From Novosphingobium barchaimii LL02 (GTDB lineage Bacteria; Pseudomonadota; Alphaproteobacteria; Sphingomonadales; Sphingomonadaceae): a DNA stretch of 64,000 nucleotides. The stretch spans positions 418,477-482,476 of the forward strand of contig NZ_KQ130455.1 of assembly GCF_001046635.1 (NCBI RefSeq), written 5' to 3'. Of the stretch, positions 37,820 through 47,129 are shown piece after piece; the first letter of the stretch is position 1, and every line of letters begins with the position of its first letter. Made by a program: the position numbers and the translations under genes. The notes below the pieces were generated by a model that was not told where the DNA came from, did no database searches, and was given only the letters and a program-made list of their open reading frames with translations.

Positions 37820-39192
37820 GAGTTCACCAGCGTCCGTTCTTCGCGGCCGGCCGGTTCGGCCAGCGCGGCGGGGGTGCGGATGTTGGTGGGCGTGGGCAGG
37901 CCCAAGTTTCCGCGCAGCGTGGTATCGTCGTAGTCGGTGCGATAGACGCCGCGCGCCTGCAGGATCGGCACTACTTCGTTGACGAAACGATCGAACTGGT
38001 CGGGATGGCCAAGCATGACGTTGAGCCCATCCAGCGCACCGGCTTCGAACCAGCGGATGATTTCACCGGCCACGGTGTCGGCGCTGCCGGTGAAGGGGCT
38101 CTTGTGAGAAGCGGCGATGCTTTCAACGGTCTGGCGCAAGGTCAGCCCGCCCTCAGTGGCGAGCTGGACGATGCGCTGCGCCTGTGTGAAGAAGCTGCGC
38201 CGCGCATGTTCCAGCGCTTCGACGGGGAAGGGCGCGTCGAGGTCGTACTGGCGGAAATCGTGCCATCCGAACGAACGCCCGAACTCAGCCAGCGCCAGCT
38301 CGAAGCTGGTGTCGGCGCGCCGGGTTTCCTGCTCGATGCGGGCCGCGTCCTCGTCGGTGTCGCCGACGTAGATGCTCACGCCCGGAAGGATCAGCACATC
38401 GCCGGGCCCGCGTCCCGCCGCGACCGCGCGCTGGGTGATATCCTGCTTGAACGCAGCGCCGGCCTCGATCGAGGCGGCGTGGGTGAAGATCGCATCCGCG
38501 GTCTGCGCCCCCAGGTTGCGGCCCTGATCGCTGTCGCCGGCCTGGAAGATCACCGGCTGGCCCTGGGGTGAGCGCTGCAGGTTGAGCGGGCCGATGACGG
38601 AGAAATACTTACCCTTGTGGTTCAGCGTGTGCAGCTTGTCGGGATCGAGGAACACGCCGGTCTCGCGGTTGCGCACGAAAGCGTCGTCTTCGTAGGAGCG
38701 CCAGAGGCCCTGCACGACGTCGAGATATTCGAAAGCGCGGCCATAGCGGGTTTCGTAGTCGTAATGCTCGTCGAGGCCGAAGTTGCCCGCTGCGCCCGGA
38801 TCGCCGCTGGTCACCACGTTCCAGCCTGCGCGGCCCTTGCTGATGAGGTCGAGCGAGGCAAGCCGGCGCGCCAGATTGAAGGGCGAGTTGAACGAGGTCG
38901 TCAGCGTCCCCACCAGGCCGATGTGACTGGTCGCCACCGCCAGCGCCGAAAGCAGCGTCAGCGGCTCAAGCCGGTTAAGATAGTGCGGCGGCGAATCCTT
39001 TGTGATGTACTGGCTGTCGACGATGAACACGAAGTCGAACTTGGCGGCTTCCGCCTTGCGGACCTGCTCGATGTACCAGTCCACATCGACGCTGGCGTCC
39101 GCGGGAATGTTCGGGTCCAGCCAGCGGTTGTGCTGGCCGGGGCCGCCGACCCCGGTGGTGACGAGACCGAGCTTCAGGGTGCGCTTCGTCAT
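37816..39192 (-). CDS. FMN-dependent monooxygenase, NtaA/SnaA/DszA family (copy 2)
   Basis: A 458-residue paralogue of the enzyme at 31439. It has FDFVFIVDSQYI, NRLEPLTLLSALA, SLDLISKGRAGWNVVTSGD, GVFLDPDKLHTLNHKGKYF and NLQRSPQGQPVIFQAGDSDQ. The two copies differ strongly in the middle and C-terminal parts, so they probably act on different substrates or successive intermediates. It is the first enzyme gene after the TonB receptor (38 bases), is preceded by GGAG and overlaps the binding-protein gene. Same cofactor note as copy 1: no linked flavin reductase. Confidence 0.9.
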   Translation of the reverse strand: MTKRTLKLGLVTTGVGGPGQHNRWLDPNIPADASVDVDWYIEQVRKAEAAKFDFVFIVDSQYITKDSPPHYLNRLEPLTLLSALAVATSHIGLVGTLTTSFNSPFNLARRLASLDLISKGRAGWNVVTSGDPGAAGNFGLDEHYDYETRYGRAFEYLDVVQGLWRSYEDDAFVRNRETGVFLDPDKLHTLNHKGKYFSVIGPLNLQRSPQGQPVIFQAGDSDQGRNLGAQTADAIFTHAASIEAGAAFKQDITQRAVAAGRGPGDVLILPGVSIYVGDTDEDAARIEQETRRADTSFELALAEFGRSFGWHDFRQYDLDAPFPVEALEHARRSFFTQAQRIVQLATEGGLTLRQTVESIAASHKSPFTGSADTVAGEIIRWFEAGALDGLNVMLGHPDQFDRFVNEVVPILQARGVYRTDYDDTTLRGNLGLPTPTNIRTPAALAEPAGREERTLVNS

Positions 39193-39230
39193 GATCGTAA
39201 CTCCTTTGCCGAATGGGGTTGGTGGCGAAT

Positions 39231-41615
39231 TCAAAGGCGTCCCTTGAGCGTCAGGCCGTACATGCGCGGTTCGCCGACGGCCCCTTGGACGATGCCGTTC
39301 GCGGCGCTCACCGACAGGGTGTTGAAATAGTCCTTGTTGAACAGGTTGCGGACCCACAGGGACGCTTCCCAGCGGTCGTCGGGCGCGCGCACGCCGCCGT
39401 GCAGGCCGACCAGCGTATAGCCGCGCACATAGCTGAAGGGGTCGAGGTTGACTGCCGCGTAGAAGCCCGAGCGGTAGCTGAGGTCGCCGCCGACATAGGC
39501 GTCCACGGTGCCTAGGCCGAGCGTATATTCGAAGTTACCGGTCGCCGCATACTTCGATGCTCCCGAGGCGCGCTGGCCGGACAGGTCCTGCGAAGGCAGG
39601 TAGGAATAGAGATACTGCGACGGCGCGTTCTTGTACGAGACGTACTCGGCATCGTTGTACGTGCCGGCAACGCCCAAGGTCAGCCCTGCAAGCGGCTGGG
39701 CGCGGGCATCCACCTCGACCCCGCGCGAGCGCACTTTGCCGACGTTGCTGATGTAGCCGACTGCCGGCGTCACCGCATAGTTCACGAAGTTGGCCTGGTA
39801 GTTGCTGACATCAGCCCAGAACAGGGCGAGGTTGAACTCTGCTTTGCCGCCTAGCAGCCGGGTCTTGATACCGATTTCGTAGTTGTCGACCTTCTCTGGC
39901 TTCACGAAAATGTCGACACCAAGCGACTGGCGCACCAGGTTGATACCCGGCGACTTGTATCCGCGCGAATAGGACGCGTAAGTGTGTACGTCGTCCGACA
40001 AATCGTAGGCCGCGATGGCCGTGCCGGACAGGTTGTTGGTATTTTTCGACGCAGTGTACGACCCGGCAGGGGCATAGGCCGCGCGCAGGGCTGCGACCTG
40101 CGCCTGGATCGCGGGTGCGAAGCTGGAAAGCGGCGCGTAGTCGCCGGTGGCGTAAGCGTCGTAGATGCCGGTCTTGTGCTCGTAGGTGTAGCGCAGACCG
40201 CCTGTCACCCGCAGCGATGGCGAGATGTTCCACGTCGCCTGGCCATAGGCGGCGTAGCTGTAGGTGGCCGGCACGACGCGGGCGTAAGACACCAGACCGT
40301 TGAACACCGATGCGGGCAAGGTGGAGACCGCCGCCGTGGGCGTATTCGCGGTGGTCAGCCAGGCCGTCGCGTCACGGCCATAGAGATTGATCGTATCATC
40401 GTCGGCTTCCTGCCAGAAGAAGTAGAGGCCGGCGGTGTAGTCGATGGTCTGCCCGCCCTTGGACGCAGCGCGCAGTTCCTGGCTGAATTGTTGCTGCTTG
40501 GTGGCGACGACGGAGTTGGTGATGATGTTGGCGCCGAACTGGTCGCCGTCATAATTTGGCACCCATTTCCAGTTGCGGTAGGCCGTGATCGAAGTGAGGT
40601 TCACTGGCCCCACGTCCCAGTCCGCGCGCGCCTGCAGGCCCCAGCTGGGCATCTCGTCGTATTGCGAACTGTCGATGTCGGTCTTGCGGTCAAAGGCGTT
40701 GACGGTGCCCGGCACGTATCCGACATCGGCAGCGCGTCGGTAGAAGCCGCGCACTTCGGAACCATTGGCCCTGACCGTTGGCAGCACGCCGGCCACGCTG
40801 GTGAAGCCAACGTCGCCCTTCTGGATCGAATAGTCGGCGATCAGGCGCACTTTGAACGCGTCGGTCGGCTTGTAGAGCAGGTCGAACCGGGCGGCGTGGT
40901 TGTCGAGATTGTCCCAGTCCTTGTGCTGGGTGGTATTGTAGATCAGGCCGTCGCGCTGCGTGCGCAGGTACGACAAGCGAAAGGCGATGTCGTCACCCAC
41001 CACCCCGTTATACGAGAAATAGCCGCGCAGCTGATTGTAGTTGCCATAGCTCAGCTCGGCGCGGGCCAGTGTGTCGAACTCGGGCTCGCGGGTCTTTATG
41101 TCGATAGCGCCGGCAACGGTGTTCTTGCCGAACAGAGTGCCCTGCGGCCCGCGAAGCACCTGGATGCTTTCGATGTCAATCAGGTCGGTGATGACCGAAC
41201 CCGTGCGCGGGCGGTAGACACCGTCGACGTATAGGCCGACGCCCTGTTCCAGACCGTCGTTGGTACCGCCGGCATTGGTGCCTATGCCGCGAATGGTGAT
41301 CGTCTGGTTGCGACCGCTGAAGCCCTGGATGTTGAGGCTGGGAAGTTGCTGGACGATTTGCTTGAGTGACGTAGCGCCCTGCGCCTCCAACTGTCGGCTG
41401 GAAATGCTGGAAATCGCGATCGGCACTTCCTGCGCGGTTTCGGTGCGATAGCGTGCCGTAACCGTAATTTCGGTAATGTCGGCAGCTTCTGACGTATCGG
41501 CTTCGGCTTCGGCTGCGTGCGCGGGATAAGCTGCTACCAGCGCGATGGTCATCGCCGGTCCAATGAAGGAGCCGCGCCGCTGCGCCGGGAATGTCGGAGA
41601 ATGAAACCGCTTCAA
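39231..41615 (-). CDS. TonB-dependent outer-membrane receptor
   Basis: A receptor of about 794 residues. It has a signal peptide ending near AYPAHAAEA, an ITEITVTARYRT TonB-box region, a plug with NQTITIRGIGTNAGG and IQVLRGPQGTLFGKNTVAG, and a barrel ending LTLKGRL. I prefer the TTG start at 41615 because AAGGGGG stands in front of it and the signal peptide follows. An in-frame ATG at 41678 would add 21 residues but has no ribosome-binding site. It leads the FMN monooxygenase and ABC importer unit and likely supplies the same substrate across the outer membrane. Confidence 0.93.
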   Translation of the reverse strand: MKRFHSPTFPAQRRGSFIGPAMTIALVAAYPAHAAEAEADTSEAADITEITVTARYRTETAQEVPIAISSISSRQLEAQGATSLKQIVQQLPSLNIQGFSGRNQTITIRGIGTNAGGTNDGLEQGVGLYVDGVYRPRTGSVITDLIDIESIQVLRGPQGTLFGKNTVAGAIDIKTREPEFDTLARAELSYGNYNQLRGYFSYNGVVGDDIAFRLSYLRTQRDGLIYNTTQHKDWDNLDNHAARFDLLYKPTDAFKVRLIADYSIQKGDVGFTSVAGVLPTVRANGSEVRGFYRRAADVGYVPGTVNAFDRKTDIDSSQYDEMPSWGLQARADWDVGPVNLTSITAYRNWKWVPNYDGDQFGANIITNSVVATKQQQFSQELRAASKGGQTIDYTAGLYFFWQEADDDTINLYGRDATAWLTTANTPTAAVSTLPASVFNGLVSYARVVPATYSYAAYGQATWNISPSLRVTGGLRYTYEHKTGIYDAYATGDYAPLSSFAPAIQAQVAALRAAYAPAGSYTASKNTNNLSGTAIAAYDLSDDVHTYASYSRGYKSPGINLVRQSLGVDIFVKPEKVDNYEIGIKTRLLGGKAEFNLALFWADVSNYQANFVNYAVTPAVGYISNVGKVRSRGVEVDARAQPLAGLTLGVAGTYNDAEYVSYKNAPSQYLYSYLPSQDLSGQRASGASKYAATGNFEYTLGLGTVDAYVGGDLSYRSGFYAAVNLDPFSYVRGYTLVGLHGGVRAPDDRWEASLWVRNLFNKDYFNTLSVSAANGIVQGAVGEPRMYGLTLKGRL

Positions 41616-41862
41616 GAAAACCCCCTTGTCGATCGAACCGATCGTGGGGGATACTAAGGCCGAATATTGTCTACTCATTCAATAGAGTTTTATCCACCCG
41701 CATATGACTTTCTCTGATAGGGGCGGGCTGGTGGAACCACCGCTGAAAGGCGCTCGCGCTCTGCGGCCTTCCGATCGCGAGCGCTCGATGCAGGTTAGTG
41801 GATGCAGGGCGCGTGAATTCAATTGAACGGGGGGGGCAGCCGGGTTCGGAGCATTAGCCGAG

Positions 41863-42273
41863 ATGCCGGGCAGTTCGTCGCCCCGGGGGCGGCCACGGAT
41901 CGACTTGCTGATCGTGAAGGAAGCGGCCTGCGCGGTGGCCATGATCTCGCCGAGTGACGGCCTCGTTTCGCTCGACGTGATCGCTCTGAACGGCGACCGC
42001 GTCTATTTCGAGTGTGAGGACTTCGGCGGTCCCGAAATCGCTATCTTCGCGGATCGGGTGGCAGCGGTGATCGAGGGCGCGATTCGCCGCAACGGCGTCC
42101 CGCGCAGCCTCATGCGCCATGCGGCGGTCGTGCTTCCGGCGCAGGTGGACCGGCATCGCGGCGTCGTCCACTGGATGCCGCAATACGGATGGCACGAAGC
42201 CCAGGCTGTAGGCCCATGCGTCGCGGAGCGGCTCGGACTTCCGGTCACCGTCGATAACCGCGCCACATCGCCG
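41863..42273 (+). pseudogene. ROK-family regulator, internal fragment
   Basis: The readable part begins SPRGRPRIDLLI, the linker that in NagC/XylR-type regulators follows the DNA-binding domain. It continues with the ATPase-like fold (GDRVYFECEDFGG, FADRVAAVIEGAIRR) to HRGVVHWMPQYG and LGLPVTVDNRA. The helix-turn-helix domain and the whole second half of about 200 residues are missing. After VDNRA the frame runs into unrelated sequence. It is a dead regulator, presumably once controlling a sugar or receptor gene nearby. Confidence 0.65.
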
Positions 42274-42329
42274 ACGACTTCTCGTGCAACGCCCCAATGG
42301 GCGGCACTGCCCTGTGTCCCGGCGCCGCG

Positions 42330-42482
42330 CTGGCACAGCAGGCAGCGGCGGAAAGCGAAGCGGGCAACCAAGGGTCCGAATCCTCAGTCTCGACAGTCAT
42401 CGACGGCATCGTCATGGCGCGCCAGGCGCAAGGTTTCGTCGATCTCGCGGACCTCGAACGGGTCGAGGCCCTGCGCGGGCCG
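42330..42482 (+). pseudogene. TonB-dependent receptor, plug-domain fragment
   Basis: About 50 codons read AAAESEAGNQGSESSVST, VIDGIVMARQAQGFVDL and ADLERVEALRGP. This is the plug segment of sphingomonad TonB receptors, where ERVEVLRGPQGTLFG would follow. Here sequence identity ends at LRGP. The fragment lies directly after the ROK relic in a different frame, so a large deletion fused two former genes. Confidence 0.7.
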
Positions 42483-42599
42483 CGTATGTCGGCAATGAGG
42501 GTTAACCGCCGGGATCGGACAGTCCGCAGACGGGAGCCCGAACTCCTATTCTGAATGTCTTGGCGGCCGCCTGTATCCGGCGACCGCCCACACGCGTAC

Positions 42600-43346
42600 T
42601 TAGCGTGCGAGATAGGCTCCATCGACAGGGTAATAGGTGCCGGTCATAAACGAAGCGCGATCCGATAGCAGGAAGCTGGTGAATGCCGCGATCTCTTCGG
42701 GCCGAGCGAGTCGGTTGAACGCGTGCAGTCCGGCCAGGACGGAACGCTCCTCGTCGGTCATCGTCTTGCCAAGGGCCGGGGTTTCCACGAAGGCTGGCCC
42801 CACCGCATTCACCCGTATGCCCTGACCGGCGTAATCAAGCGCTGCGGTCTTGGTCATGCCGACGACGGCATGCTTGGAGGTCACATAAGCCGCCGAGCCT
42901 GCCCAGCCGGCCGCACCGAGGATCGAGGCCATGTTGACGATAGCGCCGCCGCCCGATTTCAGCATGGCGGGGATCTGGTACTTCATGCCGTAAAAGACGC
43001 TGTGGAGGTCCACGCCAACTACGCGGTGCCAATCGTCGATGGCAATATCGGCCAGAGGCGTGGAAGGGGCGCCGATGCCGGCGTTGTTGACGGCCAGATG
43101 CAGGGCCCCGAAAGTCTCGACTGCGAAGGCGACGCTCGCCTCGACTGCTTCGGCGTCACTCACGTCTACCTTGAAGGCGCGAGCGCGATCCGCCCCGTAG
43201 GTGTCGGCAAGGCGTGTCGCACCATCCAGGTCGAAGTCCGCGATGACGACCTTTGCGCCTTCGGCCAGCAGGTCCTTGACGACCGCTTCGCCTATGCCTG
43301 AAGCCCCGCCGGTCACGATGGCTACACGGTCCTGAAAAAACGCCAT
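42600..43346 (-). CDS. Short-chain dehydrogenase/reductase (SDR)
   Basis: A 248-residue classical SDR with TGGASGIGEAVV (cofactor loop), VIADFD (acidic residue favouring NAD), LAVNNAGIGAP, the Ser in NMASILG and the catalytic YVTSKHA. It ends with the common YYPVDGAYLAR. The start ATG has AAGGAG upstream. It is divergent from a TetR gene, with an inverted repeat in the gap, so that regulator probably controls it. The substrate is unknown. Confidence 0.92.
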   Translation of the reverse strand: MAFFQDRVAIVTGGASGIGEAVVKDLLAEGAKVVIADFDLDGATRLADTYGADRARAFKVDVSDAEAVEASVAFAVETFGALHLAVNNAGIGAPSTPLADIAIDDWHRVVGVDLHSVFYGMKYQIPAMLKSGGGAIVNMASILGAAGWAGSAAYVTSKHAVVGMTKTAALDYAGQGIRVNAVGPAFVETPALGKTMTDEERSVLAGLHAFNRLARPEEIAAFTSFLLSDRASFMTGTYYPVDGAYLAR

Positions 43347-43426
43347 TTTAATCTGCTCCTTGATCTTTGCCGGCCTGAGGCGGCTATGAAGGTCGACAAG
43401 CATAACTCGACTAAAAGTATCCGGTT

Positions 43427-43441
43427 CCGTATCCTTTACGG
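43427..43441. promoter_or_regulatory. Inverted repeat CCGTA-N5-TACGG, candidate TetR operator
   Basis: It lies in the 121-base gap between the divergent SDR and TetR genes, 26 bases before the TetR start. A related GTATCCGG half-like element stands just to its left. Confidence 0.35.
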
Positions 43442-43467
43442 ATTGATAGCCGGCAGGGAAGGCATTC

Positions 43468-44118
43468 ATGAGCGGCGATGATACGCGAACCGGGGACAAG
43501 GCCAGGCCGATCGGTCGTCCCTCACTCGAAGCTGCCGGGCAGCTGGAGCAGGCATTGCTCGCTGCGGCGCTGAAAGTATTCATCGAAGCGGGTTTTCAGG
43601 CCGCAAGCATGGAGGCTATCGCCAGGGAGGCCGGCGTCACGAAGCGCACGCTGTATCGGCGCGCCCGAAACAAGGGCGAACTCTTCGTCGATGTCGTTGA
43701 TCGACTGGCGCAGCAGGCGGGCATGCCGCAGCTGTCATGCATTGCCCCCGGACCATTGAAACAGCGCCTGACTTCGGCGAGCGAAATTCTGCTGGGATGG
43801 CTGCTCGAACCAAAGGCCCTGGCTCTGTACAGGTTGATCGTGGCCGATGCCGCCCGGCATCCCGGTCTGGCCCGAACGGTGGATGGGCCTTTTCAGCGCG
43901 CCAGCGATGCGGTGGCGGCGATTTTGGCGCTCGATGATCCCCGGCCCGCTCCCACCGTAAGACTGGGGGCCGACATGTTCGTCAGGCTGGTCGCGGGAGA
44001 GGCTCTGGACCGTGCCGCGCAGGGCATCGAACCGGCCGCCGTGACTCAACAGGTGCGCGAAAGATCGATTGCCGCCGTCGAATTCTTCCTGGCCGGTTGG
44101 CGTACCTGGCGGGTCTGA
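43468..44118 (+). CDS. TetR family transcriptional regulator
   Basis: A 216-residue regulator. It has an Arg- and Pro-containing N-terminal arm (ARPIGRPSLEAAG), then the helix-turn-helix MEAIAREAGVTKRTLYRRARNKGELF with the usual Y-x-x-F-like pattern changed to YRRARNK. The C-terminal domain resembles the TetR_C_7/AefR-like group. It is divergent from an SDR gene that it probably represses. The inducer is not known. Confidence 0.88.
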   Translation: MSGDDTRTGDKARPIGRPSLEAAGQLEQALLAAALKVFIEAGFQAASMEAIAREAGVTKRTLYRRARNKGELFVDVVDRLAQQAGMPQLSCIAPGPLKQRLTSASEILLGWLLEPKALALYRLIVADAARHPGLARTVDGPFQRASDAVAAILALDDPRPAPTVRLGADMFVRLVAGEALDRAAQGIEPAAVTQQVRERSIAAVEFFLAGWRTWRV

Positions 44119-44215
44119 CCGGCGTGGCTCGGAAATGGCGGATCGCCCCCGGCTGAGGCCCCAAGCTCAGCAATGCCGCTCGACCTGTGTGTCTTGACGC
44201 TCTACCTGCCAAGCC

Positions 44216-45127
44216 ATGCTTCATGTCGTCCATCATCCCGGTTACGTGGTCGAAACCGATGGCACCGGCACTTTTCCCCATGACAAATACGCGCTGGTCA
44301 TGCGTTTGCTGGGCGAAAGTGGCGTTGAAATGACGGTCCATGCACCCGAAGTCATGCCGCGAGAATGGCTCGAGGCTGTCCACGAACCGGCCTATGTCGA
44401 CGAAGTCATCGCTTGCTCGGTGCCGGCGGCCAAGCAGCGCCGGATCGGCTTTGCGATCGACGAGCGGATATCCCGGCGATCGCAGCTCTCCCCCGGTGGA
44501 ACATGGCTCGCGGCGAAGCTGGCGCTGCAGCACGGGTATGCAGCAAATTCCGCTGGTGGCAGCCATCATGCCCTCGCCGATTCCGGCGCGGGCTACTGTG
44601 TGTTCAATGATCTGGCGCTCGCCGCCAACAGGCTGATCGAGGAGGGCGAGGTTTCGCGCATCCTGATCCTCGATCTCGACGTGCACCAGGGCGATGGCAC
44701 GGCGGCCCTGACCGCAGGGCGCGGCGACATCTTCACGCTTTCCATTCATGCAGAGAAGAACTTCCCCACACGCAAGGCGCGCTCTTCACTGGATGTCGCA
44801 CTACCCGATGCAACGGGCGATGCGGGCTATCTGGAAGCGCTGGCCGGATCGCTGCCGATGGTCCTCGATCATTTCGTGCCCGAACTGATCCTGCTGCAGG
44901 CAGGCGTCGACGCCCATGCGGACGACAAGCTTGGCCGGCTGTCATTGACTGATGAAGGTCTCGCGAACCGCGATCGCTTTGTGGCGAGAGAGGCGAAGCG
45001 GCGCGGCATTCCCTTGGCGAGTACGCTGGGCGGTGGTTATGGCGCGGACCGGGAAGCCGTGGCCTTGCGGCACGCGCGCACGATCCTTGCCCTTGCCGCC
45101 ACGATCAGTGCAGGTGATGCCGCCTGA
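44216..45127 (+). CDS. Histone deacetylase-fold family protein (class II-like)
   Basis: A 303-residue zinc amidohydrolase with the HDAC fold. It shows the GGSHHAL His pair, the metal-binding LDLDVHQGDGT, FTLSIHAEKNFP, and GVDAHADDKLG with the third metal ligand. The late LGGGYG supplies the loop near the active-site Tyr. In bacteria such proteins deacetylate small molecules (polyamines, acetoin-related) or proteins. It stands 97 bases after the TetR gene and may be independent. The physiological target cannot be inferred. Confidence 0.88.
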   Translation: MLHVVHHPGYVVETDGTGTFPHDKYALVMRLLGESGVEMTVHAPEVMPREWLEAVHEPAYVDEVIACSVPAAKQRRIGFAIDERISRRSQLSPGGTWLAAKLALQHGYAANSAGGSHHALADSGAGYCVFNDLALAANRLIEEGEVSRILILDLDVHQGDGTAALTAGRGDIFTLSIHAEKNFPTRKARSSLDVALPDATGDAGYLEALAGSLPMVLDHFVPELILLQAGVDAHADDKLGRLSLTDEGLANRDRFVAREAKRRGIPLASTLGGGYGADREAVALRHARTILALAATISAGDAA

Positions 45128-45135
45128 TAGGGGGG

Positions 45136-45387
45136 CTACCGGGCAGCGGCCCTCTCGGCCTTGAGCCGCTCGACCAGTTGTTCGATGTCGCCGGGATTAA
45201 GAATCCAGGTTCGGGTCTTGCGTCCTTCTACGAACACGGGCCGCGTCAGCAGGATGCGCGCTTGTTCCTTTGCGAAAGGCTTGAAGAGCGAGAAGTGCAT
45301 CACGCATTCAAGCATCACTCCGATTACCGGCGTTTTGCCATCCAGATCGATCAGCGTTGCGGGCTGGTCCCAGGGAATATTCATCAT
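45136..45387 (-). CDS. Small conserved-type protein, unknown function
   Basis: An 83-residue soluble protein (start M-M-N-I-P-W-D) with a beta-rich centre (ATLIDLDGKTPVIGVML) and a charged helical end (IEQLVERLKAERAAAR). The sequence is well structured and codon use is normal, so it is probably real. I recognise no domain. It is convergent with the HDAC-fold gene, with only eight bases between the stops, and lies 98 bases downstream of an SDR gene on the same strand. Confidence 0.6.
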   Translation of the reverse strand: MMNIPWDQPATLIDLDGKTPVIGVMLECVMHFSLFKPFAKEQARILLTRPVFVEGRKTRTWILNPGDIEQLVERLKAERAAAR

Positions 45388-45485
45388 GGATCGCGCCTAT
45401 CGCGGGTTGTGACGAATGCAAAGGCTGGATGCTCGACAAAGGCAGGCTTTACCAGCCGCGCCTCTACGCCCGGCGTGGGCTTGCT

Positions 45486-46226
45486 CTACGGCATGTAAAA
45501 GCCGCCGTTCACGTCGATTACCGTACCTGTCACGAAGGCTCCGCCATCGGAGATCAAATACTCCACGCCTGCGACGATGTCGTCCGGGCGGCCAAGGCGT
45601 CCGGCAGGGATGTCGTCCACGTAACTTGCCTTATCCCCGAAGCTCTCGCTTTGCGGGGTCACGATGCGGCCAGGCGCGAGGCAGTTGGCGGTAATGCCAT
45701 CGGCGCCGACCTGTCCCGCCAGCACGCGCGTGAAGCCGATCACACCTGCCTTGCTCGCGCCGTAATGCGCGCCTGAAAGGCGCGAGCGCATGCGTCCGCC
45801 CTGCGAGGAAAAATTGACGATCCGGCCCCATTTGCGTGGCTTCATCACCGGCAGTACGGCGCGGCACATCAGGAAAGTGCCCGTCAGGTTGATCGCGATC
45901 ACGCAGTGCCATTCGTCGATATCGGTTTCCTCCACCGGCAGGGAGCGCCCGCCGTGGCTGGGGCTGATGCCGGCGTTGTTGATCAGGATGTCGATATGGC
46001 CCCACTGCGCGACAATCCGCTTTACGGCATTTTCTATGCTGGCGGGATCGGCGACGTCGCAGGCCAGCGCGAGGCTGCCGGGCACCTGGGCGGCTGCGGC
46101 TTCCAGTTCGGCCGCTTTCACGTCAAGCATCGCAACGCGGTGGCCGGTCGCGGCCAATTTTGCGGCGATCGCCAGTCCGATCCCCTGCGCGGCGCCTGTG
46201 ACGACGGCGACTTTGTCTTCGGTCAT
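45486..46226 (-). CDS. Short-chain dehydrogenase/reductase (SDR)
   Basis: A 246-residue classical SDR: VVTGAAQGIGLAIA, ILINNAGISPSHGG, the catalytic NFSSQGG and YGASKAG, and a C-terminal GTVIDVNGGFYMP. An Asp after the second strand (AMLDVKAAE) favours NAD. The wording is close to 3-oxoacyl reductase or sugar/terpenoid alcohol dehydrogenase-like members. It has a GGGAG ribosome-binding site and is divergent from the TetR gene at 46385. Confidence 0.92.
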   Translation of the reverse strand: MTEDKVAVVTGAAQGIGLAIAAKLAATGHRVAMLDVKAAELEAAAAQVPGSLALACDVADPASIENAVKRIVAQWGHIDILINNAGISPSHGGRSLPVEETDIDEWHCVIAINLTGTFLMCRAVLPVMKPRKWGRIVNFSSQGGRMRSRLSGAHYGASKAGVIGFTRVLAGQVGADGITANCLAPGRIVTPQSESFGDKASYVDDIPAGRLGRPDDIVAGVEYLISDGGAFVTGTVIDVNGGFYMP

Positions 46227-46384
46227 CTATCTTCACTCCCATAAATCGGTTTTCGGGCGGGTCCATTGGGACGGGCCGGGTTCACGGATTGCCTGTCAAC
46301 GGCTAAACTGCCCTGTTGGAAATTCGCCTGCGAAGGCGATAGCGGGTTGCGCAAAACCCAGCAGCGCGCGAGGAGGGGCGGCTC

Positions 46385-47128
46385 ATGGACGAAATGACCG
46401 GCATCCTTACCGACAGCGCCAACGCCCCGCAGGGGCGTGGACGACGCCGCCACGTCACCTCGGTCGTCACACGCGTCAAGATCATCGAGGCTGCGGAAAA
46501 GCTGTTCGCCGATCGCGGCATCGACGGCGTCGCCTTGCGCGAGATCGCGGCCGCCGCCGATCAGGGCAACAACACTGCGGTGCAGTACCACTTCGGCAGC
46601 AAGGAAGCGCTGGTCTATGCGATCTTCGACTATCGCACACAGATGTTCGAGCCGCTGCGCGTGGCGATGCTGGATCGCGCGGAATCGGCGGGGCAGCTTG
46701 GCGATGCGCGGACCCTGCTGGAAATCCTGGTACTGCCGCACCTGACGATCAGCGACGAGAACGGGCGCCACCCCTACTCGGCGTTTCTGGCGCAATATCT
46801 CACCCGCTCGCGCGCGGAAGGGATCCCTCATCCCTACGATGACCCGGAAGTGATGATGCCTGCGCTGCGCCGGGTACGCGCGCTCATCAATCAGCGCATC
46901 GGCTACGTGCCGCCCGTGGAGCAGCGGCTGCGTGTGGGGCTGTGCAAGCTGATGTTTCTCAACATGCTCATGCGACGCGACAGTGGCTTTCCCCATTTCG
47001 ACCAGGGTATCTCTCTCGACGCCCTCGTGGACGACACGCTGGTCCAGATGACCGTAGCGCTTACGGTTCCCTATAACCATCAACGTTCGCCGCTGTTCAC
47101 CGACCTGATCCAGCCGCCGAAAGTCTGA
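46385..47128 (+). CDS. TetR family transcriptional regulator
   Basis: A 247-residue regulator with a strong GAGGAGGGG ribosome-binding site. The DNA-binding helices are VALREIAAAADQGNNTAVQYHFGSKEALVYAIF; the NNTAVQYHFGSK wording is typical of the TetR branch linked to P450 and lipid/terpenoid catabolism in sphingomonads and actinobacteria. Its 3' end meets the MFS gene of the P450 cluster tail to tail. It is a reasonable candidate regulator for the SDR beside it and perhaps for the P450 cluster. Confidence 0.88.
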   Translation: MDEMTGILTDSANAPQGRGRRRHVTSVVTRVKIIEAAEKLFADRGIDGVALREIAAAADQGNNTAVQYHFGSKEALVYAIFDYRTQMFEPLRVAMLDRAESAGQLGDARTLLEILVLPHLTISDENGRHPYSAFLAQYLTRSRAEGIPHPYDDPEVMMPALRRVRALINQRIGYVPPVEQRLRVGLCKLMFLNMLMRRDSGFPHFDQGISLDALVDDTLVQMTVALTVPYNHQRSPLFTDLIQPPKV

Positions 47129-47129
47129 A

